This document shows positions 8,808 through 16,849 of a stretch of DNA of 34,214 nt, piece by piece. Made by a program: the position numbers and the translations under genes. Each line of letters opens with the position of its first letter. Position 1 is the first letter of the stretch. The DNA lies in assembly GCA_947379895.1 (NCBI GenBank), contig CANCPA010000029.1, positions 1 to 34,214 on the forward strand. The letters are read 5' to 3'. Origin of the DNA: Chitinophagaceae bacterium. GTDB lineage: Bacteria; Bacteroidota; Bacteroidia; Chitinophagales; Chitinophagaceae. The notes beneath the pieces are model-generated. The model worked only from the letters and a program-made list of their open reading frames with translations. It was not told where the DNA came from and searched no databases.

Positions 8808-11800
8808 TTATTGAATCACTACTTTAGTAGTCTGTGTTTGATTACCATCTGTCAACACTAACATGTAAACTCCTTTCGCCAAACCTGCAACATCAATATT
8901 TACTTTACTACTTGAGTTATTATTTGAAAATTGAATATTTCTAGACACTTTTCCTACAAGATTTACTAGAGTTAAGCTTGCAGAAGCATGATGAATTTGA
9001 GGTAGTGTAACTATCATCCTTTCTCTTACAGGATTAGGGAAGAATGAAATACCTGCAATAGCCGAGAAATCAACAGTTACAATAGATGAATAAGTTACAT
9101 TTCCTGTAAAGTCAGTAATTGCTAGACGATAGTAATTTAATCCTGCTAGAGGATTATTGTCAGTTACTGAATAATTAAAATTATTACCATGACTAGCAAC
9201 AGATGTTACGACAGTCCATGAATTTCCGTTTGTGCTTCGTTCAATGTTGATACTCTTAATGTTAGCTTCTACAACTGACTTCCAAGTTATCAAAGCTTTA
9301 CTTCCGTTTGCAACTGCATTAAGTCCTTCCAATTTAACAGGTAGGATGTTTGAAGGATCCCAAAAATAAAGATTATCAATATAAACTGTCTTATTTCCAT
9401 TACCAAGATCGAACATTAATTGATTGATACTATTCAATGGAACAGGACTAAACTTAGACAAAGGAATGTCGAAACTAGTCCATTGATTTAAGGTCGGAAC
9501 TAATGTATCACCAACTTGAATAGGTGTTGTTGTATTAATTAAATTCAGTCTTAAAGAAGCACAATCAGGCGTATAGATATCAACATGTAAGAAAGTAGCC
9601 TTTGAAACATCTAATGAACCTGTCAATTGAATACCTTCAAAGTCAAAGTTGCTATAGTTCATGGTGTTGTTACCTTGAATAGAATCGTAAGCCACTACAT
9701 TTTTACCACCCCACCGAGTGTCGAAGTTTGTACCTGCAACATTCAAATAGCTATCGCTAAATAAGGAAATAACATTTGCAGCAGGAGTTGTAGGTGTCGG
9801 TGCAGCAGTAGTTGGTGTCGGATAAGAAACTACTAATGTAGCGCTTGTTGAGGCACTTACATATCCTCCCGCAGCAGCTTGAGTAGCTGTAATCAAAGTG
9901 GAACCTACACCTACAATAGTTACTGTATTTCCGCTAATTGTAGCCACGGCTGTGTTACTACTTGTATATGTAAATGATCCCGTACTTGTACTCGTAGGAC
10001 CTGTTATTGTAAATGGTGTAGCACCAACTAATTGATTTGGAATAGTGAAGGCTCCAAGAGTAGGCTTACCTGATTTTTGAACAAAATATACATTTTCTAA
10101 ATAGATAGTACCATTAATACCCTGTGGAGTTACCCCTGCATTGTTCCCAATAAAATTAAACTGAAGTAATTTACTTAAATCACAAGGAGCATTTGGCACA
10201 CCAATCTTATGTGGATTAACTGTAAATACCGACAAAGGAATAGAAATACTGTTCCATTTTCCAGGTACTAATTTGATTGTATCTGTATTTTCGTTTGTTG
10301 CAATCAAATCTAAAAGGATACCTGTCAAATCGGGTGTCCATATATCAAGGTGAAGGGTATCATAAGTACTTACATTAATTGGAGCAGAAAATTGAACGCC
10401 CGCATAATCCAAAGGAGAATATTTAATAGTTGTGTCGCCTGTAATATTCAAATAAGTAGCTTGTGCTTTTTGTCCCCAACTCTGAAGCCATGTATCAGTA
10501 CCAACAGCTGATGCATTTTGTGTATAATGACTACCAAATACAGACAGTACATTTGATGCATTTGCAGTTGGAGCAGGTGCACTTGTTGTAGGTATTGAAC
10601 CCTTTGCTGCAACTACTAAATTTGCTGTAATAGTTCCAACAGAATAAGTTCCCGAAGCGGCTTGTGTAGCTGTGATAACAGTAGTTCCTGCACCAATAAT
10701 TGTTACCGTATTGCCACTGATTGTAGCCACATTTAAATTGCTGCTAGTGTAAGTAAAGGCACCGGCACTATTGCTAGTTGGACTTGTTAAAGTAAATGGA
10801 GCGTCACCAACTGTTTTAGAAGGAACCACAAAATTACTGATAGTAGGTAATGTTCCTGTTCCTGATGCAGACCAGAAATATAAGTTATCAATGTATACGG
10901 TATTACTTCCATTTCCTAAATCAAACATCAACTGATTGATTTTACTCATCACAACAGGACTGAATTTAGTTAAAGGAATATCGAAGCTTGTCCACTGATT
11001 CAATATTGGTTTCAACGAGTCACCCACTTGCACAGTAGGAGTGCCTGTGTTAATCAAATTGATTCTCAAAGCAGCACAGTCAGGCGTATAAATATCGACG
11101 TGTAGATAACCTGCCTTAGATGCGTCAAGATTTCCAACAAGCTGAATGCCTTCAAAATCAAAGTTAGTATAGTGCATTGTGTTATTGCCTTGAATAGAAT
11201 CGTAGGTTACCGCATTCTGACCTCCCCAATGTGTATCGAAATTTGTACCGGCTACATTTGTGTAGCTATCACTAAATAACGAGATTACACTTGAAGCATT
11301 TTTTGTAGGAACAGGTGCGGCAGTTGTAGGCGAAGGATAAGATACAACTAATGTAGCACTCGTAGATGCAGCAGAGTAACTACCAGATGCTGCCTGTGTT
11401 GCAGTTATCAAAGAAGAACCTGCACTCTTAACAGTTACTGTATTACCGCTGATAGTTGCAACGTTTGTATTACTACTTGTATAAGTAAATGCTCCGGCAC
11501 TTGTACTTGTAGGAGGGGTAAGCGTAAATGGTGAAGCTCCTACTAATTTGGCAGGAACGGTAAATGCACCTAATGTGGGCTTACCTGATTTTTGAACAAA
11601 GTAAATATTTTGCAAATAAATAGTACCGGAGATGCCCTGAGGAGTAACTCCTGCATTATTCCCTATAAAGTTGAACTGTAATAATTTACTTAAATCACAA
11701 GGGGAATTCGGTGCACCTAATTTGTGGGGATTAACTGTAAAAACAGTTAACGGAATAGATATACTATTCCATTTATTAGGTGTCAACTTAATAGTATCTG

Positions 11801-12170
11801 AATTTTCGTTAGTTGCAATTAGATCAAGGAAGATACCTGTTAAACTAGGTGTCCAAATATCTAAATGTAGGGTATCGTACGTACTTACATTGATAGGAGA
11901 CGAAAACTGTACACCTGCATAGTCTAAAGGTGAGTACTTAATAGTTGTGTCGCCTCCTATACTCATATAAGTGGCTAATGCTTTCTGTCCCCAACTTTGA
12001 AGCCATGTGCCCTTTCCGGCTGCTTGAGAAGCTTGTGTGTAATGACTACCAAACAACGACAATACGTTAGATGCGTTTGCGGTTGGAACTGGAGCTGCTG
12101 TCAAAGGCTGTGCATGAACTCTTAGCATAAACACTAAAAGGCAAGCCAATAAAAAGTACTGTTTTTTCAT
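8808..12170 (-). CDS. Secreted non-catalytic multi-module glycan-binding protein with type A T9SS signal
   Basis: A 1120-residue secreted protein. Signal peptide 1-20 (ends VHA). Four related jelly-roll modules lie at about 22-194 (A1), 282-433 (B1), 527-697 (A2) and 788-937 (B2). Each opens with a V.S.F..SY/HYT motif and closes with a Y..N.YF strand, like the binding modules beside GH16 domains in Flavobacteriia. Bacterial Ig-like (BIG2-type) linkers lie at about 196-277, 443-521 and 703-783, each with YTSSN..VATISGNTVT. A fibronectin-like stretch (942-1036) leads to a C-terminal type A T9SS signal at 1043-1120 (FFPNPV ... GLAKGVYMLVL). A1-B1 and A2-B2 are one tandem duplication with a period of about 505 residues. 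No glycoside hydrolase signature is present. It is transcribed towards susC but ends at its own terminator. Role inferred: cell-surface or released glucan capture. Confidence 0.8.
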   Translation of the reverse strand: MKKQYFLLACLLVFMLRVHAQPLTAAPVPTANASNVLSLFGSHYTQASQAAGKGTWLQSWGQKALATYMSIGGDTTIKYSPLDYAGVQFSSPINVSTYDTLHLDIWTPSLTGIFLDLIATNENSDTIKLTPNKWNSISIPLTVFTVNPHKLGAPNSPCDLSKLLQFNFIGNNAGVTPQGISGTIYLQNIYFVQKSGKPTLGAFTVPAKLVGASPFTLTPPTSTSAGAFTYTSSNTNVATISGNTVTVKSAGSSLITATQAASGSYSAASTSATLVVSYPSPTTAAPVPTKNASSVISLFSDSYTNVAGTNFDTHWGGQNAVTYDSIQGNNTMHYTNFDFEGIQLVGNLDASKAGYLHVDIYTPDCAALRINLINTGTPTVQVGDSLKPILNQWTSFDIPLTKFSPVVMSKINQLMFDLGNGSNTVYIDNLYFWSASGTGTLPTISNFVVPSKTVGDAPFTLTSPTSNSAGAFTYTSSNLNVATISGNTVTIIGAGTTVITATQAASGTYSVGTITANLVVAAKGSIPTTSAPAPTANASNVLSVFGSHYTQNASAVGTDTWLQSWGQKAQATYLNITGDTTIKYSPLDYAGVQFSAPINVSTYDTLHLDIWTPDLTGILLDLIATNENTDTIKLVPGKWNSISIPLSVFTVNPHKIGVPNAPCDLSKLLQFNFIGNNAGVTPQGINGTIYLENVYFVQKSGKPTLGAFTIPNQLVGATPFTITGPTSTSTGSFTYTSSNTAVATISGNTVTIVGVGSTLITATQAAAGGYVSASTSATLVVSYPTPTTAAPTPTTPAANVISLFSDSYLNVAGTNFDTRWGGKNVVAYDSIQGNNTMNYSNFDFEGIQLTGSLDVSKATFLHVDIYTPDCASLRLNLINTTTPIQVGDTLVPTLNQWTSFDIPLSKFSPVPLNSINQLMFDLGNGNKTVYIDNLYFWDPSNILPVKLEGLNAVANGSKALITWKSVVEANIKSINIERSTNGNSWTVVTSVASHGNNFNYSVTDNNPLAGLNYYRLAITDFTGNVTYSSIVTVDFSAIAGISFFPNPVRERMIVTLPQIHHASASLTLVNLVGKVSRNIQFSNNNSSSKVNIDVAGLAKGVYMLVLTDGNQTQTTKVVIQ

Positions 12171-12837
12171 CTTTTTTGTTTTAAGTTAGAAATAATTTGT
12201 TGTCTCTCAACTTTTTCTTACTATAAACTACTAATGGCAAATAATCGTTAGTATTTTTAGCAAGATGCAGTACTTGAGATTTTGAAATGTAAAAGTAGTT
12301 GGTTAAAATCTCATACACTACAAGCTTAACACATCAATACTACATCCTGTTCAAAAATTATTCTTTTTAAAATATAAAAAGAATACATCAACAGTACATC
12401 AAGTAAATAAAGTGTCACTACATCAAGTACAGAATAGGGAGAATCTCTTTCTTCATTTTAAGATTTCTACTAGAACAGTGATCAACAATTGAGATGTATT
12501 GATGGGTGCATTCTATTGAAGTTACAGACTCACTTATCAGGATTTATTTAGAAAAACAATACTTTATTGCAGATCAAATAAATATTGATTGACATTACCT
12601 AGTGAGGCTATTTACCAAAATGAACACAAATGGTTAAAATACCTATAAGAGTTTTATTCCCTTACTAGTTTGGTGGCTTCAATTTTTAGAGCATTTTATT
12701 TGCACTCAATAATAATTAATACATAAATAATTGATCAATCTAAAAATCGAAGTGCTTTATATCTTGAATGGTAAAGTTTTTCAAATAATTTCAGTATTTA
12801 ATAGCACCAAATACATTTTTATTGTATTTTTATTCTT
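12171..12837. promoter_or_regulatory. Divergent intergenic region with TACATCAA cluster and dyad
   Basis: This 667-base stretch separates the minus-strand glucan locus from the plus-strand parA-like gene and must hold both promoters. I found no convincing TTTG/TAnnTTTG pair. It contains an 11-bp perfect inverted repeat, TATTCTTTTTA (12359-12369) and TAAAAAGAATA (12375-12385), around AAATA. The word ACATCAA occurs four times on one strand, at 12331-12337, 12385-12391, 12396-12402 and 12420-12426; the last two share TACATCAAGTA. No ORF worth reporting and no RNA gene were seen. Confidence 0.45.
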
Positions 12838-13602
12838 ATGACAACAATAGCTTTCTACAATCTTAAGGGTGGCGTAGGAAAAACAACTTCCGCAATCAAT
12901 CTTGCATATTTAGCAGCAAAAGAAGGATTCAAAACATTGCTTTGGGATCTTGATCCTCAAGGGTCTTCCTCCTTTTATTTAGGGGTAAATACCTCTGTAA
13001 AAAATGAATCAAAAAAGGTTTTGAAGAGTGATATTGATTTAATTTCTACTGTTCAAAATTCAAATTATCCTAAATTATGGGTTATCCCGTCCGATATTTC
13101 TGCTCGTCAGGCAGATGTATTATTGAGTGAAGGAAAGCAAAGCAAAAAAAGACTCAGTCACTTGATTAATTCATTGAAAGGTGAATATGACTTAATAATC
13201 ATTGATTCTCCTCCCGGAATATCACTTTTACATGATAACATTTTTAATGCTGCAAATTGGGTTTTAATGCCAAACATTCCGACAACACTTTCAATTCGTT
13301 CATACGAGACAGTATCTAAATATTTTGAAGAACAAGAATTTGATCAAGAAAAGTTGAAGTGCTTTTTTAACATGGTTGATAAAAGAAAGAATTTACATCA
13401 GGAAACAATCAATTATTTTAATAATCAGAATGAATTATTTTTCAAAAGCTACATACCCTATTTGAGTGATGTAGAAAAAATGGGCGTAAATGAATCTCCT
13501 TTAGAAGTTTTTGCAAAAGGAAGCTTTGCTGCAAAATGTTATCGTGAGTTATGGGAAGAAATAAAAGAAAAATGCTTTCTTTCGAAGTCGAAAAATAAAT
13601 AA
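12838..13602 (+). CDS. Orphan ParA/Soj-family ATPase
   Basis: A 254-residue P-loop ATPase of the ParA/MinD superfamily. The deviant Walker A is KGGVGKTT at 10-17, with the signature Lys10 and catalytic Lys15. A DLDPQGSSS motif (37-45) and the Walker B strand DLIIIDSPPG with Asp123 follow. These fit ParA proteins, which form ATP-dependent dimers on DNA or membranes to position cargo. Length is that of a small ParA without an N-terminal DNA-binding domain. No parB or parS-like partner is next to it: it follows a 667-base gap and precedes a surface protein by 190 bases. Its cargo is unknown. A leftover plasmid partition gene or a dedicated positioning factor are both possible. Confidence 0.88.
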   Translation: MTTIAFYNLKGGVGKTTSAINLAYLAAKEGFKTLLWDLDPQGSSSFYLGVNTSVKNESKKVLKSDIDLISTVQNSNYPKLWVIPSDISARQADVLLSEGKQSKKRLSHLINSLKGEYDLIIIDSPPGISLLHDNIFNAANWVLMPNIPTTLSIRSYETVSKYFEEQEFDQEKLKCFFNMVDKRKNLHQETINYFNNQNELFFKSYIPYLSDVEKMGVNESPLEVFAKGSFAAKCYRELWEEIKEKCFLSKSKNK

Positions 13603-13792
13603 GGGGTTAACACTTGTCTTTCACTGATTGTAAATTCTACATAGAGTTTTACACCTTTTAAGTTGGCTAATTAGTTAAATTATAGTATTTAATCCATTAT
13701 AAAATCACCTTTACCGATAATTGACAACCATAGATACAGCGTTTTAGTTAGGTAGGATATCATTGAAGATACACATTTTGAGTACTGACATT

Positions 13793-16459
13793 ATGAAGAG
13801 AATTTTGTTTTTGATCACTTTTTTGTTTTTTATTTCTTTTAATTCTTGGGCAAAACATGAAAAAGGAGGGTGGGTATTATACGAATACGTAGGTGCCGGA
13901 ACTACAGCAAACACATCTATTTATAAAATTACTGTTTATGTATTCTATAGTTGTACTGCAACAGGCCCGAGAGGTGTGGATGTTGGCATTTATGATGGTG
14001 TGACAAATTCATTAATCTCTAAAAAGTCATTTCAAACAGAAACAGCAGAAGGGAGTGTCAATAAAACTACTTTTAGTCCTTGCTTAAGTCCTAAACCTAC
14101 TGCAGGCACAGGGAATACCTGTTATTTAATTGACACCTATGAAGAAACGGTCACCCTAAATAATAATTCGAATGGGTATTTGATTGGTGTAAATACTTCG
14201 GGGCATCGAGTGGACAATTTGATGAATATTGTGAACTCTGGTAACACAAGTCTTGCAATGTGGGCAAGAATTCCGGGCACAATTAATGGAGTGGATTATC
14301 ATACTAATTCAAGTCCTGTATTTCTTTTTAAGGATACTGTAATTATATGTTATGGAGGATATTTTGAATATCAGTTCACTGCTGTTGATAATATAGATCA
14401 TGATTCACTTTCCTATTCTTTTGGTAATGGACATGATGGAGCATCTGTGTCTACCCCACCTTATCCCTCTGTAACTTACTCATCGCCTTACTCTGCTAAA
14501 TTTCCGTTAGGTAGTAAGGTCACAATTGATGAATCGACAGGATTAATATCAGGAATTGCCCCTGTATCTACAGGTGAATATATTATTGATGTATACGTGA
14601 AGGAATGGAGAAATGGCATTTTGATTGATTCTATTAAAAAAGAATTGCAGATTGATGTTAATGACTGTACGTTGTTGAGTGCAGAACTTCAAAAAGTATA
14701 TGTAAATTGTGATAGTTTTACATTATCCTTCCAAAATCTATCTACAGCATCAAATATTACAAATTATGTTTGGAATTTTGGAGACACTTTAAGTGCCTCT
14801 AATACAAGTGGTATTCCGGTGGTATCGCATACTTTTACAAAAGCAGGCGACTACACTTTGAGTCTTCATGTTTCTAATAATGACGGATGCAATAATACCG
14901 CTACAGCCAAAGTAAAAGTTTATCCCGGATTTACACCTAGTTTTAAAACAATTGGAAGCTGTTATCAGTCTCCTATTGAATTTTTAAATACCACTTATGC
15001 AAAATATGGTATTGTGAACAGTTGGGAATGGAACTTTGGTGATCCCCGTTTTGCAGCAACCGCCGATAGTAATGTCTCCTATTTGGCAAATCCTTCGCAC
15101 TATTACGGTAAACCACAAACGGCAACAGTAATTATGCAGGTTGGAAGTTCAGTAGGCTGTTTTGGCAGTGACACTATGCAAGTTGTAATTAATGATAAGC
15201 CATATATCAGTTTATTTCCTCAAACGGATACAGTTATTTGCGATAAGGATTCTTTAAAGATTATTGCACAAACAACTGCTACTATTTTTAGTTGGTCTCC
15301 TCAAATAAACATGATTGATTCTACTACACTTACTCCAATTGTTTTCCCAAAAACAAATACAGTATATACTTTAACTGCAAAACAAGGAGGTTGCGTTGAT
15401 ACGGCTAGTGTTAAAGTAAATGCGGTTCATTATATTACGGTTTCATTCAATCCTGATACAATTCATGCTTGTAAAAAAGATAGCATTTTAATGAAACCTA
15501 AAACACTAGCTTCAAGCTTTTTATGGACAGAAAGTGGAAGTGTCAAAACGCTAAATGATTACAGTATTTCTACACCTAAAGCCTCGCCAAATGATGACAT
15601 TACAACTTACAAGGTGTTTGCAAATTTGGGACGTTGTCCTGCAAATGCTTCTGTAACTGTTTATTCGTCTCCTCATCCACAAGCTAGCATTATAAATCCT
15701 GCTGCTGACACGACGATTTGTTTTGGTGACTCCATTAAATTAATTGGAAATAAAGTAGGGGCTTATGCAGTTTGGTCCCCTTCGAATGGGTTGGATAACA
15801 ATTCAATACTTGCACAAATGGCTAAGCCTACTACTTCAACTACCTACACTTTAACGGTAACAGATACGCTTTATTGTCCGACACCCGCTTTTGATTCTAT
15901 TACTGTAAACGTTATTCCATCCTTTTCTGTTACCGCAGGTAACGATACAACGGCTGTTGTTACAGAGCCCTTACAATTATTTGCATCTATAACAGATACC
16001 TCCTTCAAATATCCTGTTACTTATAAGTGGACGCCAACTAATTTTTTAAATAATCCAACCTTACAAAATCCTGTTTTAACTGCTAATTCGCCTGCATTTG
16101 ACACATTTCATATTACTGCCACTACTACTGATCATCATTGTGTAGGCACGGGTAAAATATTTATTAGGTTCTTTTCTACAAAGCCAGACATTTTTGTTCC
16201 TTCTGCATTTCTTCCTAACGGAATTACGCCTAATAGAATACTAATTCCTACTCCTGTAGGCATTGCACATTTTGAATATTTTAAAGTATTTAATAGGTGG
16301 GGACAATTAGTTTATAGCACAACTAGAGTAAATGAAGGTTGGGACGGTACAATAGGAGGGATCATTCAAAACAGCGGTACCTATGTTTATATTACTCAGG
16401 GAGTTGATTATCAAAAAAATATAGTAACACGGAAGGGTACCGTTGTGCTGATAAGATAA
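13793..16459 (+). CDS. Large PKD/Ig-repeat surface protein with type B T9SS (gliding-type) C-terminal signal
   Basis: An 888-residue secreted protein starting at the ATG at 13793; the frame extends 30 bases upstream but only to a TTG. Signal peptide 1-20 (ends SWA). An N-terminal domain (about 21-295) has several cysteines and a CYGGYFEYQF stretch; I recall such N-termini in long Bacteroidota adhesin-like proteins. PKD domains lie at about 300-378 and 383-468 (VWNFGD, EWNFGD), then four Ig-like repeats with WSP or WTP turns (470-795). The C-terminus (798-888) is a CHU_C/type B sorting domain: FVPSAFLPNG, KVFNRWGQLVYS, GWDG, GTYVYI. Such proteins pass the outer membrane through the T9SS and remain at the cell surface. 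Adhesion is inferred; no enzyme domain is seen. Confidence 0.85.
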   Translation: MKRILFLITFLFFISFNSWAKHEKGGWVLYEYVGAGTTANTSIYKITVYVFYSCTATGPRGVDVGIYDGVTNSLISKKSFQTETAEGSVNKTTFSPCLSPKPTAGTGNTCYLIDTYEETVTLNNNSNGYLIGVNTSGHRVDNLMNIVNSGNTSLAMWARIPGTINGVDYHTNSSPVFLFKDTVIICYGGYFEYQFTAVDNIDHDSLSYSFGNGHDGASVSTPPYPSVTYSSPYSAKFPLGSKVTIDESTGLISGIAPVSTGEYIIDVYVKEWRNGILIDSIKKELQIDVNDCTLLSAELQKVYVNCDSFTLSFQNLSTASNITNYVWNFGDTLSASNTSGIPVVSHTFTKAGDYTLSLHVSNNDGCNNTATAKVKVYPGFTPSFKTIGSCYQSPIEFLNTTYAKYGIVNSWEWNFGDPRFAATADSNVSYLANPSHYYGKPQTATVIMQVGSSVGCFGSDTMQVVINDKPYISLFPQTDTVICDKDSLKIIAQTTATIFSWSPQINMIDSTTLTPIVFPKTNTVYTLTAKQGGCVDTASVKVNAVHYITVSFNPDTIHACKKDSILMKPKTLASSFLWTESGSVKTLNDYSISTPKASPNDDITTYKVFANLGRCPANASVTVYSSPHPQASIINPAADTTICFGDSIKLIGNKVGAYAVWSPSNGLDNNSILAQMAKPTTSTTYTLTVTDTLYCPTPAFDSITVNVIPSFSVTAGNDTTAVVTEPLQLFASITDTSFKYPVTYKWTPTNFLNNPTLQNPVLTANSPAFDTFHITATTTDHHCVGTGKIFIRFFSTKPDIFVPSAFLPNGITPNRILIPTPVGIAHFEYFKVFNRWGQLVYSTTRVNEGWDGTIGGIIQNSGTYVYITQGVDYQKNIVTRKGTVVLIR

Positions 16460-16495
16460 GATTATTCTTAGTTTGCACACAAATTATTTGACTAC

Positions 16496-16571
16496 AAAGG
16501 AACACATGGGTCAGCATACATTTCTGACACCTTACTTCAAATAGTTGTATTTAAAGCACCTGTGTTCCTTT
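16496..16571 (+). terminator. Long-arm inverted repeat with T-run after the adhesin-like gene
   Basis: AAAGGAACACA (16496-16506) pairs perfectly with TGTGTTCCTTT (16561-16571). The right arm overlaps a run of seven T (16569-16575). An inner GTCAG/CTGAC pair (16510-16514, 16524-16528) shortens the loop. It lies 37 bases after the stop codon at 16459, so it may act as a terminator. The word ACAAAGGAACACATGG recurs in the mobile-like element at 24020-24184, so the hairpin may be a repeat-element remnant taken over as terminator. Confidence 0.45.
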
Positions 16572-16589
16572 TTTTACACTGTTTTCTTT

Positions 16590-16818
16590 ATAGTAACTCA
16601 CCTTACGCAACAATTAATAAAGAATATTAAGTCTAATTTATATTCTTCAACACAAAGACACAAATACTCAAAGTAGCTCAAAGAAAAAATGAAGTATTGA
16701 TACTTATGAAGTGCTTTAAAAAACTTAGTGCCTTTGCGACTTAGTTTCTTTGTGGCAATAGAAATAAAAAAAGACAAAAAAACATTTGATTAAATCTATG
16801 CGTAAGGTTAGATAGTAA
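16590..16818. mobile_element. MITE-like element X with 7-bp direct repeats
   Basis: The 215-bp element (16597-16811) starts CTCACCTTACGCAA and ends TGCGTAAGGTTAG, whose reverse complement is CTAACCTTACGCA (12 of 13 positions match). It is flanked on both sides by ATAGTAA (16590-16596 and 16812-16818), exactly adjacent to the ends, as expected for a target-site duplication. Inside is an imperfect palindrome, 16645-16758, with CAACACAAAGACAC on the left and TTTCTTTGTGGCAA on the right. It holds no transposase or other ORF. Confidence 0.65.
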
Positions 16819-16849
16819 AAAACTTTAGTTTTAATAGAAGTTACAATGC

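Larger units (their letters stand above)
16460..16849. other. Convergent intergenic region filled by hairpin repeats
   Basis: This 390-base gap between the converging adhesin-like and GH43 genes holds the 16496-16571 inverted repeat and the MITE-like element at 16590-16818. Beyond these there is a short AT-only dyad, AAAACT (16819-16824) and AGTTTT (16827-16832), followed by T residues on the minus strand. It might serve as a weak terminator for the GH43 gene. No coding sequence was seen. Confidence 0.6.

Noticed and set aside
12838-13602. ParA-like gene as the regulator of the glucan locus
   Set aside because: It has no DNA-binding helix-turn-helix domain and is of a positioning-ATPase type, so divergent position alone does not support this.
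13763-13792. Upstream TTG start for the adhesin-like protein
   Set aside because: The ATG at 13793 gives a clean signal peptide; the extra 10 residues would place charged residues before it.
16590-16818. Complete insertion sequence
   Set aside because: The element is about 215 bp and has no transposase frame, so only a non-autonomous element is supported.
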